DNA from: a virus | Direction: 5' to 3' (one strand) | IMG/VR virus record: IMGVR_UViG_3300032323_004436 | Location: 1 to 48,641 of that record | Length of the DNA stretch: 48,641 nucleotides | Part shown: piece by piece, positions 1 through 7,861 of the stretch | How positions within the stretch are numbered: position 1 is the first letter of the stretch | Layout: each line of letters begins with the position of its first letter | Program-made: the position numbers and the translations under genes | Notes under the pieces: generated by a model | Databases searched by the model: none | What the model saw: the letters and a program-made list of their open reading frames with translations, nothing else | Told to the model about the DNA's origin: nothing

Positions 1-753
1 TCAGGGCCTCCGATCCTGTGCACACCGGAAACCAATATAGACCACCGCAGTTTCCGGGGGCTTACTGGCGCGATGGTCGCGATGCATTTGGGATGCGCCA
101 TACCACCAGGAACCACCGCGCGTGATGCGTTCGCTGCCAAGCGCAGTATCAACCCATTCCCAAGCATTCGCGCCCATGTCATGGAGCCCATTCACGCCAG
201 CCTGGGTGGTGCCAACGCGTGCAGGACCGATGCCTCGGCTGAGCCGCGCGGAGCGATCGAGCGCGAAAGGCGTTGGACCGCAATCGCGCAGACAATTCGC
301 CCCTGTCGGGCGTTCGCCGGTGGGATAGGGATAGGTTGCGCCGGTCTGGAACGGCGCCGGAGGCGACGCCCGCCTTTCGGTATGCGCGGCTTCCAGCCAT
401 TCAGCATCGGTTGGCAGGCGCTTGCCAGCCCAGCGGCAATAGGCCTGCGCTTCGTCGAAGGTGATGTGCACAGCGGGCTCACGCTCATCCGCAGGCTCAC
501 CGAAAGGCGTGCGCCAGGTCCAGCCAGGCTTACGCACCCAGCCTGCTTCGAACACCGAACCACCGCCCTGGCGTTCGGCCATGGTCACCATGCTGGTGGC
601 GGCAACAAAGCGACGAAAGGCACCAACCGAGACCTCGGTCCGGTCAATGGAAAAACGGCCGATCGGCTGCATTTCCCCATCCGCACGTGCGGTTGGCGCT
701 GCAAGCAGGGCCAGAACAATCAGCAGCGGGTTTCCAAGCATGCGGATCATCAC
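1..753 (-). CDS. Exported FGE/SUMF1-fold protein, probable lysogenic-conversion gene
   Basis: The 250-residue product starts with a signal peptide (hydrophobic core about residues 8-19, Ala-Arg-Ala cleavage site near 22-24), then a formylglycine-generating-enzyme/sulfatase-modifying-factor domain. Visible family motifs are GRFSIDRTEVSVGAF (32-46), KRLPTDAEW (111-119), a WEWVDT segment, RGGSWW and the terminal IGFRC. The pair of cysteines used by true FGE oxidases after the GGS motif is absent (the segment reads YGASQMHRDHRAS), so oxidase activity is unlikely; a structural or ligand-binding role of the C-type-lectin-like fold is more probable (inference). It starts with GTG (751-753) overlapping the repressor stop as GTGA; an in-frame ATG follows at 748-750. 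Co-transcription with the repressor suggests expression in the lysogen. Confidence 0.82.
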   Translation of the reverse strand: MMIRMLGNPLLIVLALLAAPTARADGEMQPIGRFSIDRTEVSVGAFRRFVAATSMVTMAERQGGGSVFEAGWVRKPGWTWRTPFGEPADEREPAVHITFDEAQAYCRWAGKRLPTDAEWLEAAHTERRASPPAPFQTGATYPYPTGERPTGANCLRDCGPTPFALDRSARLSRGIGPARVGTTQAGVNGLHDMGANAWEWVDTALGSERITRGGSWWYGASQMHRDHRASKPPETAVVYIGFRCAQDRRP

Positions 754-1457
754 AGCTTCTTCCCCGCCCAGATAACGCGGCCAATAATATTCACTTCCTC
801 GGTCGGGCGCTCATAATCGCCATAGATTGGATTGACCGATTTGATCACGATGCGTGATGGCTCCGCGGTCGGGATATGCTCGATGCGCTTGGCAACAATC
901 CCAAGCCCGTCCCAGATCACGAAAATGCCAGGCGGTGCCGGCACACGCTGCGACGTATCTACCAGCACGCGATCGCCTGAGGCCAAAAGCGGTTCCATCG
1001 AATCCCCATCAATGGTGATAATCCTGAGATTGGCGGATCTTGCACGCAATTCATGGCGAATTACGGCATCAGGAAACATCCAGACTGCCTTGATTTCCTC
1101 ATCACCCTCGTGAAAGGCGCCGTGCCCGGCCGAAGCACGGACATCCAGTTCCGGCACCTGAGAGAATCCAGGCATCCCGCCCCCCATCGCGCTCACCGAT
1201 GCCGCCGCAACCACCTGCGGCAAGGCAGGCTCCACCGCCGATTCTGTCTTGGCAGGACGCAGACTTTCTTCAGGCACACCAAGGAATGCCGCGAGCGCTT
1301 CGCGCGCATCTTCAGGCAGCGTCTTGGGAATCCCGCGATAGAGGTACTGCTGCAAATAGGCGGCGTTTCGCCCGATCGCGAGCGAGGCTTTTTTCAGGTC
1401 CGTGCGCCTTTGCTGGATCAATTTCATGACCCTGAGACGCGTTGGATCGAGGTCCAT
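750..1457 (-). CDS. Prophage repressor, HTH plus S24 (LexA/CI-like) peptidase
   Basis: The protein has 235 residues. The N-terminal 65 residues are a helix-turn-helix-like region and the C-terminal half is an S24 autopeptidase domain. The probable self-cleavage dipeptide is Ala110-Gly111 in ASAGHG. The nucleophile Ser153 lies in GDSMEP and the general base Lys190 in VAKRIE, so the SOS-type Ser/Lys dyad is intact. The start ATG is supported by AAGGAG about 9 nt upstream. It is transcribed leftward, divergent from the early genes, and is translationally coupled to the FGE-fold gene. The role is inferred: it maintains lysogeny and is inactivated on RecA activation. Confidence 0.9.
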   Translation of the reverse strand: MDLDPTRLRVMKLIQQRRTDLKKASLAIGRNAAYLQQYLYRGIPKTLPEDAREALAAFLGVPEESLRPAKTESAVEPALPQVVAAASVSAMGGGMPGFSQVPELDVRASAGHGAFHEGDEEIKAVWMFPDAVIRHELRARSANLRIITIDGDSMEPLLASGDRVLVDTSQRVPAPPGIFVIWDGLGIVAKRIEHIPTAEPSRIVIKSVNPIYGDYERPTEEVNIIGRVIWAGKKL

Positions 1458-1484
1458 GGTGCCTAACTCCTTGATCTGCCATTG

Positions 1485-1500
1485 ATAGGTAATAGCCTAT
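1485..1500. promoter_or_regulatory. Candidate repressor operator (ATAGG-N6-CCTAT)
   Basis: A perfect 5-bp inverted repeat, ATAGG TAATAG CCTAT, lies between the divergent repressor and first early gene. A related half-site (CCTATACC) sits at 1537-1544, next to the start of the rightward gene. Its position over the leftward -10 makes autoregulation plausible. Binding is inferred from position and symmetry only. Confidence 0.55.
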
Positions 1501-1522
1501 TTTATTTATTTGACCAGCGCAA
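1494..1522 (-). promoter_or_regulatory. Candidate leftward promoter of the repressor
   Basis: On the minus strand a TTGCGC -35 (1517-1522) and a TAGGCT -10 (1494-1499) are separated by 17 nt. The -10 lies inside the inverted repeat at 1485-1500. The -10 is a modest consensus match. A rightward TTGACC (1510-1515) is also present, but no well-spaced -10 follows it. Confidence 0.4.
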
Positions 1523-1546
1523 GTTGGGCTGTCAATCCTATACCTC

Positions 1547-1777
1547 ATGACGACCCGATACAGCGACGAATTCATCACGGAAGTTGAAGACTTCCTGGAA
1601 TCCACCCGGATGAAAGCCACTGATTTTGGCCGAGAATCCATCGGTGATCCGAACTTTATCAGGCATTTACGCCAAGGCCGCTCGCCAAGCCTTCTGACCG
1701 CAGATCGGGTCTGCGCCTTCATGGAAAAGGTGAGGCAGGACCGCCAAGCCTCAGGAAAAAGGACGAAACTCCCATGA
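1547..1777 (+). CDS. Small HTH-type early regulator, Cro position
   Basis: The 76-residue protein contains a compact helical DNA-binding-like region: helix around EFITEVEDFLESTRM, then ATDFGRESIGDPNFI and a basic RHLRQGRSPS turn. This pattern is common in short alphaproteobacterial phage and plasmid regulators. It is the first rightward gene opposite the repressor, the Cro position. No Shine-Dalgarno is visible before the ATG, and a CCTATACC half-site abuts the start, so weak or near-leaderless translation is possible. It overlaps the next gene by 4 nt (ATGA). The Cro-like role is inference. Confidence 0.7.
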   Translation: MTTRYSDEFITEVEDFLESTRMKATDFGRESIGDPNFIRHLRQGRSPSLLTADRVCAFMEKVRQDRQASGKRTKLP

Positions 1778-1980
1778 ACAATAGTCCTACGAATCACCTT
1801 AATCAGGTCCACCTCGCCCGGCGCTGGAACCTCAGCCCGCGCACGCTGGAACGCTGGCGCTGGCTCAATCAGGGGCCGCGTTACCTCAAGATCGGCGGGC
1901 GGGTCGTCTATCGGCTGGAGGATGTGGAGGCCTTCGAAAATGAGGTCGCCCATCAGCCCGAAGCAGTGGGGGCGAAGTGA
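1774..1980 (+). CDS. MerR/AlpA-like HTH_17 protein (excisionase-like)
   Basis: The 68-residue protein matches short MerR-type/HTH_17 DNA-binding proteins: VHLARRWNLSPRTLERWRW forms the helix-turn-helix, followed by GPRYLKIGGRVVYRLEDVEAF, the winged beta-hairpin typical of excisionases and AlpA-like factors. It may be a transcription regulator or recombination-directionality factor; with no integrase in the window the excisionase reading cannot be tested. It overlaps its upstream neighbour by 4 nt and the next gene at TGATG. Confidence 0.75.
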   Translation: MNNSPTNHLNQVHLARRWNLSPRTLERWRWLNQGPRYLKIGGRVVYRLEDVEAFENEVAHQPEAVGAK

Positions 1981-2339
1981 TGCTGACCCGCGCACCCTCT
2001 GTCCTTCGGCCGCAGATCGGCGAGCCCGAAATGCTCGCTTGGTTCCTGGCGGCAAGCCCCGGTGACCGCATCGCCTATTGGCGCGGGCATTTGGCCATTG
2101 AGCTGGCCCCGACCGCGAGCCCGCTTAGCCAAAGTGAGCGCCGCCGTCTGCGTGGCGTGAAGGTCCTGGCGCTGAGCATGGCGGAGACCGGCTTGGTGCA
2201 TCTCGTCCAGCAACGCCTCGGGCCGGATGACTACCTCTATCTGGCCATTGCGCGCCCCCGGCCGCGTCAGGGTAGCGCCCGCTTGATCCTGCCGGACCTC
2301 TCCCCCCAGGCGGCGTCATTGCTGCCGCAAGCCGCGTGA
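1980..2339 (+). CDS. Hypothetical early phage protein
   Basis: A 119-residue protein that I do not recognise. It is leucine/alanine/arginine-rich with a mid-protein basic stretch (SQSERRRLRGVKVLAL) and no predicted membrane segment. ATG at 1980 overlaps the preceding stop (TGATG); a GTG three bases earlier is an alternative. The tight spacing and GC-rich codon use agree with the surrounding early operon, which supports it being real. Confidence 0.6.
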   Translation: MLTRAPSVLRPQIGEPEMLAWFLAASPGDRIAYWRGHLAIELAPTASPLSQSERRRLRGVKVLALSMAETGLVHLVQQRLGPDDYLYLAIARPRPRQGSARLILPDLSPQAASLLPQAA

Positions 2340-2347
2340 GGCGCGCA

Positions 2348-2698
2348 ATGGGAAAAGCCTCTCGCGACAAGGGCCTGCGGCGCGAACGCGCGCTGGTGGA
2401 GATCCACAAGCAATGCGGCATCGCAGCCGAGCGTGTGCCGTTATCCGGTGCCACCCACTATCGCGGCAATGGCGCCGACATCGACATCTATGCGCGCGGC
2501 GCGGCCGAACCGCCGCTGATCGCCGAAGTTAAAGCACGCGGTGATGGCGAAGGTTTCAAGACGCTGGAACGCTGGCTTGGCACGCATGACGCGCTGTTTC
2601 TATGGCGTGATCGTGCCGCACCGCTGGTGGTCGTGCCGCTGCATGTCTGGCTGGAACTGATTGGTCGCGGCCTGCCCGCACCGCAGGTGAAGTCATGA
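2348..2698 (+). CDS. PD-(D/E)XK nuclease, Holliday-junction-resolvase-like
   Basis: The 116-residue product resembles small archaeal-type Hjc/VRR-like nucleases. It has an N-terminal basic region (GKASRDKGLRRERALVEIH), then RVPLSGA, YRGNGADIDIYA carrying the metal-binding aspartate, and IAEVKAR as the E-x-K motif. It probably resolves branched DNA in phage replication or recombination (inference). ATG at 2348 is used; an in-frame GTG at 2336 would add four residues. The end overlaps the next gene's start as ATGA. Confidence 0.75.
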   Translation: MGKASRDKGLRRERALVEIHKQCGIAAERVPLSGATHYRGNGADIDIYARGAAEPPLIAEVKARGDGEGFKTLERWLGTHDALFLWRDRAAPLVVVPLHVWLELIGRGLPAPQVKS

Positions 2699-2823
2699 CG
2701 CGCCGTTCCATGCGTCGGCTGCGTCGCCTCGGCCACTTGCTGCGCAACCTCTCCATCGGCGCTGTCTTTGCCGGCGGTTTCATCGCGCTCTGCTGGATCG
2801 CGGAACTGCTGGTGCTGCCATGA
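2695..2823 (+). CDS. 42-residue single-span membrane protein
   Basis: A short gene reading from ATG 2695 to TGA 2821-2823, overlapping both neighbours by 4 nt (ATGA at each end). The product has an Arg-rich N-terminus (MTRRSMRRLRRLGHLLRN) followed by one hydrophobic helix of about 22 residues ending LLVLP. The arginines before the helix predict a cytoplasmic N-terminus. The function is unknown. The double overlap is the main evidence that it is translated. Confidence 0.55.
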   Translation: MTRRSMRRLRRLGHLLRNLSIGAVFAGGFIALCWIAELLVLP

Positions 2824-3032
2824 CGCCCATCCCGATGAAAATGACGACGCCCGTCCGGCCGCCGTCATGCAAGCCAGAGCCGGACATCACCCATTCCAAC
2901 GAGACACACATGAGTAATCGCACCCAACTGGCGAAGTTGCGCGAGATGGACGCCGCGCAGGCCGCACGCCTGCCTGTCGATCATCCGGCGCTGCGGCCCT
3001 CCTACGCCCTCGAAGCGAAGGAGGCAGCGTGA
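2820..3032 (+). CDS. Small hypothetical early protein
   Basis: A 70-residue frame starting at the ATGA overlap with the membrane-protein gene. The first 30 residues are Pro/Thr/Lys-rich and low complexity. A second ATG at 2910 would give a more protein-like 40-residue product, MSNRTQLAKLREMDAAQAAR onward. The C-terminal part is charged and helical. The function is not recognised. It is followed by an AAGGAGG Shine-Dalgarno for the next gene. Confidence 0.45.
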   Translation: MTPIPMKMTTPVRPPSCKPEPDITHSNETHMSNRTQLAKLREMDAAQAARLPVDHPALRPSYALEAKEAA

Positions 3033-3220
3033 TGAACCATCAGCTTCGCATTGAAGTGATCATCCCCCTTGAAGGGGATGCCATCGCCCGCGCCAAGGAA
3101 GTCGCCGCCTTTGAGCCCACCATCGAGACATTTGCCGAGGCGGTGGTCCGTGCCGGCGGCGATCTCAAGATCGATGTCATCAAGGCCAAGGCGCGCAGCG
3201 CAAAGAAGGAGGCCGCGTGA
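3032..3220 (+). CDS. Small hypothetical early protein
   Basis: A 62-residue protein. ATG at 3032 is 7 nt after AAGGAGG (3018-3024), preferred over the GTG at 3029. It begins with an alternating strand-like segment (QLRIEVIIPLEG), then a helix (DAIARAKEVAAFE), and ends in a Lys/Ala-rich tail. The family is not recognised. It lies directly upstream of, and 1 nt overlapping, the Sak4-like ATPase gene, so a role in the recombination/replication module is possible. Confidence 0.55.
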   Translation: MNHQLRIEVIIPLEGDAIARAKEVAAFEPTIETFAEAVVRAGGDLKIDVIKAKARSAKKEAA

Positions 3221-4011
3221 TGGCGATCTCCCTTGCATCCCTGCGTCGTGGTGGGGACACGCGTCCCCCACGGTTTTTGATCTATGGCGTTGCCGGCGTC
3301 GGCAAAACCAAGCTCGCGGCCGATGCGCCGAGCCCGATCTTTCTGCAAACCGAGGACGGCCTTGGGCGTATTGACGCCGCAACCTTCGGGCTGCTGCGCA
3401 ACTTTGACGCTGTCATGGAAGCGCTGGGCAGTCTCTATTCCGAAGCGCATGAGTTCCAGACGCTCGTCATTGATAGCCTGGATTGGCTGGAACCGCTGAT
3501 CTGGCAGCACACAGCGCAGCAGCATAATCAGCGCGACATCGAAGCCTTCGGCTATGGCAAGGGCTATCAGGCCGCGCTGGATACCTGGCGGACCTTTCTG
3601 GATGCGGTGAATACGCTCCGCGATGAATGCGGCATGGGCGTTTTGCTGATCGCCCATGCGGAAATCCGGCGCTTTGATAGTCCGGAAACCGAGCCCTACG
3701 ACCGCTACCAGCCGAAGCTGCACAAAAGCGCCTCTGCCCTGGTGCAGGAACATGTCGATGCAGTGCTGTTCGCCAATTATCGCGTCAGCACGCTGAAGTC
3801 GGACGTCGGCTTTAACAAGAAGGTCGTCCGAGGCGTGAGCGGCGGTGATCGGCTGCTGCACACAATCGAACGCCCTGCCTTCCTGGCCAAGAACCGCTTT
3901 GGCCTTGAAGAAACCTTGCCGCTCGCCTGGGCCGATCTGGCCGCAGGCATTCCCTTCTACGCGGCAGCGCCCAACGCCCCCGTCCTCCCCACCCAAGACA
4001 CAGGGAACTGA
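3220..4011 (+). CDS. Sak4-like (AAA_24) phage nucleotide-binding protein
   Basis: A 263-residue RecA-fold ATPase. The Walker A GVAGVGKT is at residues 23-30 and the Walker B-like TLVIDSLDW follows at about 85-93. Family members (AAA_24/Sak4) act in phage single-strand annealing recombination, often beside an SSB-like partner. The immediately downstream DUF669 gene and a Cas4/RecB-like nuclease fit that arrangement. ATG at 3220 is 7 nt from AAGGAGG; a GTG at 3217 is the alternative. The recombinase role is inferred from family and neighbours. Confidence 0.8.
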   Translation: MAISLASLRRGGDTRPPRFLIYGVAGVGKTKLAADAPSPIFLQTEDGLGRIDAATFGLLRNFDAVMEALGSLYSEAHEFQTLVIDSLDWLEPLIWQHTAQQHNQRDIEAFGYGKGYQAALDTWRTFLDAVNTLRDECGMGVLLIAHAEIRRFDSPETEPYDRYQPKLHKSASALVQEHVDAVLFANYRVSTLKSDVGFNKKVVRGVSGGDRLLHTIERPAFLAKNRFGLEETLPLAWADLAAGIPFYAAAPNAPVLPTQDTGN

Positions 4012-4015
4012 TCCC

Positions 4016-4546
4016 ATGGCATCCCTCAATGGAACCTTTGATGCGACCGAGGTCGCCCCCGCTGTCCCGCTCGAAGTGCTGCCGCCCGGCAAATACCTCG
4101 CGCAGTTGATCGAGAGTGAAATGGCACCGACTAAGGCCGGTGACGGGCAGCTGCTAAAGCTGGTCTTCGAGATCTTGGAAGGCCCCTCGGCGCGGCGGAA
4201 AATCTTCGATCAGCTGAACCTGGTGAACCGCAACGAGCAGACGGTGGAGATCGCGCAGCGCACCTTGTCGGCCATTTGCCACGCGGTGGGTCAGATGCAT
4301 GTCGGCGATAGCGAGCAGCTACACTTCAAACCGCTGTTCGTGACGCTGAAGGTCGAGCCTGCCGGTACCGATAAATACGGCGTGCATCGCGAGGCGCGGA
4401 ACAAGGTGTCTGGCTATTCCACCGCCAAAGCAGGGAGCACCAGTGTTGCGCCGAGCCAAGCAGCGCCGCCGCTCCGCCCCGCGACAACGCCCGCGCCGGC
4501 CACCCGCCCGGGCACCGGCGGCACGCCCCCCTGGCGGCGCGCCTGA
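4016..4546 (+). CDS. DUF669-family protein, probable SSB-like partner
   Basis: A 176-residue protein. The N-terminal two thirds match the DUF669 pattern (LPPGKYLAQLIESEM, GDGQLLKLVFEIL, RKIFDQLNLVN, then helices and an LKVE strand). The C-terminal 45 residues are a Pro/Ala/Thr-rich flexible tail ending WRRA, reminiscent of SSB-type tails. DUF669 proteins commonly adjoin Sak4-like ATPases, as here, and probably bind single-stranded DNA (inference). The frame is open upstream inside the ATPase gene, but ATG 4016, five bases after its stop, is the natural start. Confidence 0.75.
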   Translation: MASLNGTFDATEVAPAVPLEVLPPGKYLAQLIESEMAPTKAGDGQLLKLVFEILEGPSARRKIFDQLNLVNRNEQTVEIAQRTLSAICHAVGQMHVGDSEQLHFKPLFVTLKVEPAGTDKYGVHREARNKVSGYSTAKAGSTSVAPSQAAPPLRPATTPAPATRPGTGGTPPWRRA

Positions 4547-4560
4547 TCGGGAGGGTTGCC

Positions 4561-5661
4561 ATGGTAAGCCTGCCAATCCCGCCAACGCCCACCGTATCGG
4601 CCATCTACACCGCCTATGAGGCGGCGGCCGATCACGGCTTTCGGGAACATCTGGGCGCGTCACTGATCGGCACCGAATGCGAGCGCGCCATCTGGTACGG
4701 CTTTCGCTGGACCACGCGCGCGAAGCATACGGGCCGACTGCTACGGCTATTCGATACTGGCAATCTGGCGGAGGCGCGCTTTGTCGCTGATCTCCGTCGC
4801 ATTGGCGTCACGGTGCTGGATCTTGATCCGGCCACCGGGCGCCAATGGCAGCTACGCGATACGGGCGGGCATTTTGGCGGCAGCATGGATGCTGTGGCGA
4901 TAGGGCTGCCCGAAGCGCCGCGCACCTGGCATGTCTGCGAGTTCAAAACCCATAGCGAGAAATCCTTCCTCTCGCTCAAGCGTGACGGCGTCGCCAAGGC
5001 CAAGCCGCCGCATTGGGCGCAAATGCAGACCTACATGCATCTGGCGGGACTGGATCGCGCCTTTTACCTCGCGGTGAACAAGAACACCGATGAGCTCTAT
5101 CAGGAGCGCCTGCATTACGACGCCGAGGCGGCGCTGCGCATCATGGCCAAGGCTGAGCGCATCATTGCCGCGAACCGACCGCCCGCGCGCATCAGTGACG
5201 ATCCAGCATGGTGGCAATGCCGCTTTTGCGAGCATCACGCCACCTGTCATGAGGGCGCGATGCCTGAGCGGCATTGCCGTTCCTGCCTGCATGCCTCGCC
5301 CACCAATGACGGTGCCTGGCATTGCGCGCGGCACAACCATCAGCTTGGCCGGCGCGACCAAGAGGCTGGTTGCGTCGCGCACCTCTTTATCCCGGACTTC
5401 ATCGCCGGCGAGCAGGAGGATGCTGGCGAGGATTGGGTAAGCTATCGGCTGCGCGACGGTACAGAGTGGCGCGACGGCGTGCCGGAAGCGCAATCCCAAA
5501 GAGTTATCGCGCGAAGCCCCTGCCTTACCTGCGACGGCACCATGTTCCGCGTGGTGCCCGGCAAGGGGCCGCATATCGCTGAATTGATCTGCACCGGCTG
5601 TGAGCGCGGTGGTCGCTGGCTCAGCAAGGCAGATGCGGTAACGATGGGGGTGGCGGCATGA
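4561..5661 (+). CDS. Cas4/RecB-like PD-(D/E)XK exonuclease with cysteine cluster
   Basis: A 366-residue nuclease of the RecB/Cas4 type. Active-site motifs are Asp110 (GGSMDAVA), Glu127-x-Lys129 (CEFKTH) and QMQTYMHL (154-161). Cys40 in GTECER and Cys220/223/229 in QCRFCEHHATC reproduce the one-plus-three layout of iron-sulfur-bearing Cas4/AddB nucleases. A second cysteine-rich region (CRSC at 239-242, and later CLTC and CTGC) suggests additional zinc ribbons. It probably generates single strands for the Sak4/DUF669 pair (inference). The start follows GGGAGG. The end overlaps the next gene by 4 nt. Confidence 0.8.
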   Translation: MVSLPIPPTPTVSAIYTAYEAAADHGFREHLGASLIGTECERAIWYGFRWTTRAKHTGRLLRLFDTGNLAEARFVADLRRIGVTVLDLDPATGRQWQLRDTGGHFGGSMDAVAIGLPEAPRTWHVCEFKTHSEKSFLSLKRDGVAKAKPPHWAQMQTYMHLAGLDRAFYLAVNKNTDELYQERLHYDAEAALRIMAKAERIIAANRPPARISDDPAWWQCRFCEHHATCHEGAMPERHCRSCLHASPTNDGAWHCARHNHQLGRRDQEAGCVAHLFIPDFIAGEQEDAGEDWVSYRLRDGTEWRDGVPEAQSQRVIARSPCLTCDGTMFRVVPGKGPHIAELICTGCERGGRWLSKADAVTMGVAA

Positions 5662-6281
5662 ACCGCGATCTCCTGGTGATCGTCACTATCAAAAACAATG
5701 CGCTGCTGACGGCGATGCGCGCTGCAGGATGTGAGACTGCAGCGGCACTCGCACGCGACAGTGGCGTCTCCTATACCCGCGTCAGCGACTACCTGAAACT
5801 CAAGATCGCGCCGCTGCGCCAGGACGGAGAATGGCGCAGCTGCATCCTCGCCATCTCGAAGACGCTATGCAGGCTGCCCGAGGATCTCTTCCCTGCGCCC
5901 TTCATACGACGGGCGCTGGATACCAACCGCGTTACGCGGGAAGTCGACGCAGAGGATCTACCGGCACTTGTTGGTAGCGCGACCAACTCAATTGCCTACG
6001 ATCCGGAACGGGCGATCTCCATGGGTGACGCCGTTAGTGCGCTCGAGGCCGCGCTGGCCACCCTACGCCCGCGGGAGCAGCGCATCATGCAGATGTATTT
6101 CGGATTGAATGGCGACGCGCCACAAACATTCGAAGACATCGGACAATCGTTCAATATCAGCAAGAACCGAGTGCGGCAGATCGTGCTCCGGTCCCAGCTT
6201 CTACTTTCGGCCCCGAGGCTCGATCTGCGCCGGCGCTGCGCACCGCTCCTTGAGGATGGAATGGAAGGGGCGCAGCGTTGA
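5658..6281 (+). CDS. Sigma-70 region-4-like regulator with N-terminal HTH
   Basis: A 207-residue protein with two DNA-binding regions. Residues about 20-50 form an HTH-like segment (AAALARDSGVSYTRVSDYLK). Residues about 140-180 form a sigma region 4 motif (LRPREQRIMQMYFGLNG, FEDIGQSFNISKNRVRQIV). No region 2 is present, so it is not a complete sigma factor; it may redirect host RNA polymerase or act as an activator of later genes (inference). It overlaps both neighbours by 4 nt (ATGA and TTGA). Confidence 0.8.
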   Translation: MNRDLLVIVTIKNNALLTAMRAAGCETAAALARDSGVSYTRVSDYLKLKIAPLRQDGEWRSCILAISKTLCRLPEDLFPAPFIRRALDTNRVTREVDAEDLPALVGSATNSIAYDPERAISMGDAVSALEAALATLRPREQRIMQMYFGLNGDAPQTFEDIGQSFNISKNRVRQIVLRSQLLLSAPRLDLRRRCAPLLEDGMEGAQR

Positions 6282-7861
6282 CCCTCTCCCTCCGTCCGTA
6301 TCAGCGCTCGGCCATCGAGGCGCTCTACGACTATTTCTCCGCCAGCGAGGGAAATCCGTTGGTCGTGCTTCCAACAGGTACGGGAAAAAGCCTCTGCATC
6401 GCAGGCTTCACGCAGGAGGCGATCGCCGCCTATGGCGATACCCGCGTGCTGATCCTTACCCATGTGAAGGAGCTGATCCAGCAAAACTTCATGGCGCTGC
6501 TGCGCGCCTGGCCCGATGCGCCAGCCGGTATCTATTCAGCCGGGCTGTCACGCCGGGACATTCATGCGCAGATTCTGTTTGCCGGCATTCAGTCCATCCA
6601 TCGCCATGCGTACAAGGTGCAGCGCTGCGATCTGGTGCTGATCGATGAAGCCCATCTGCTGGGCCGGAATGACAGCGGCATGTATCGCCGCTTTCTGACG
6701 CAGCTCAAGGAGATCAATGCCGGCCTCACCAAGGTCGTGGGTTTCACCGCCACACCTTACCGGCTGGACAGCGGCCTGCTGCATGAGGGCGAAGATCGGC
6801 TGTTCACCGACATCGCCTATGAGATGCCGGTGCTGGATATGATCCAGCAGGGCTATCTCTGCCCGGTGGTCCCCAAGCAAACCACCACTCAGCTTGATGT
6901 CGGTGGTGTTGGCACACGCGGCGGGGAGTTCATCGCCAAGGACCTTGAGGCCGCAGTTGATCGCGATGAGGTGACGCGCGCCGCCGTGGCCGAAATTGTC
7001 GAGCATGGTGCGGACCGCGGATCCTGGCTGGTATTCTGCTCCGGCGTTGCCCATGCGCGGCATGTGCGGGACGCGATCCGCGAGCACGGCATCTCCGCCG
7101 AGACCGTCACGGGCGACACGCCCGGCCCAGAACGCGATGGCATCCTAACGGCGTTTAAGGCCGGAAGGCTGCGCTGCGTCACCAACGCCAATGTGCTCAC
7201 CACCGGCTTTGATGCGCCGGGCACGGACCTGATCGCGCTACTGCGCCCCACCAAGAGCGTCGGCCTCTATGTCCAGATGGTCGGTCGCGGCACGCGTCTT
7301 GCCGAGGGCAAGGATGACTGCCTGGTGCTGGACTTCGCCGGCAACACAGCACGGCACGGCCCGATCGACACAGTGGATGGCCGCAAAAAGGAACCCGCAG
7401 AGGACGGTAAAGCACCAATCAAAACCTGCCCCGAATGCAAAACCATCAACCACGCGAGCGTGCGGCACTGCATTGAGTGCGACTATGAATTCCCACCGCC
7501 GGTAGTGAAGGTGGCGGCGAAGGCATCGTCAGACGCGCTGCTGTCCACGCAGATCCAGGCGGCCTGGTGCGACGTCACGGATATTGGCTACGCGCGCCAC
7601 GAAAAGCCTGGCAAGCCGGCATCGCTCCGCGTCACCTATGAATGCGGCCTTATCCAGCACAGCGAATGGGTGTGTTTCGAACACACAGGATTTCCTCGCG
7701 ACAAGGCGCTGTCCTGGTGGCGGCGTCGTGCGGGCAATCTACCGCCGCCGATGACGGTGAACGAGGCGCTGGCACAGCAGCACCATCTGCGCCGCCCCAT
7801 CGCCATCCAAGTCCGGCCCACCGGCCAATACACCGAAATCACCGCCGTGAGGTTCATGTGA
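6278..7861 (+). CDS. SF2 DEAD/DEAH-box helicase with zinc knuckle
   Basis: A 527-residue superfamily 2 helicase of the phage/type III-restriction-like group. Motifs: Q9, motif I PTGTGKS (32-38), DEAH (123-126), motif III TATP (157-160) and motif VI QMVGRGTR (333-340). A four-cysteine knuckle follows (Cys384, 387, 398, 401), then a C-terminal domain of unknown type. It likely unwinds DNA at phage replication start (inference). The start is TTG overlapping the upstream stop (TTGA). Confidence 0.88.
   Translation: MTLSLRPYQRSAIEALYDYFSASEGNPLVVLPTGTGKSLCIAGFTQEAIAAYGDTRVLILTHVKELIQQNFMALLRAWPDAPAGIYSAGLSRRDIHAQILFAGIQSIHRHAYKVQRCDLVLIDEAHLLGRNDSGMYRRFLTQLKEINAGLTKVVGFTATPYRLDSGLLHEGEDRLFTDIAYEMPVLDMIQQGYLCPVVPKQTTTQLDVGGVGTRGGEFIAKDLEAAVDRDEVTRAAVAEIVEHGADRGSWLVFCSGVAHARHVRDAIREHGISAETVTGDTPGPERDGILTAFKAGRLRCVTNANVLTTGFDAPGTDLIALLRPTKSVGLYVQMVGRGTRLAEGKDDCLVLDFAGNTARHGPIDTVDGRKKEPAEDGKAPIKTCPECKTINHASVRHCIECDYEFPPPVVKVAAKASSDALLSTQIQAAWCDVTDIGYARHEKPGKPASLRVTYECGLIQHSEWVCFEHTGFPRDKALSWWRRRAGNLPPPMTVNEALAQQHHLRRPIAIQVRPTGQYTEITAVRFM

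Noticed and set aside
1-753. Possible diversity-generating retroelement target (C-type-lectin-like FGE fold)
   Set aside because: No reverse transcriptase or template repeat is visible and the C-terminus is not enriched in AAY-type codons; it could only be revisited with sequence left of the window.
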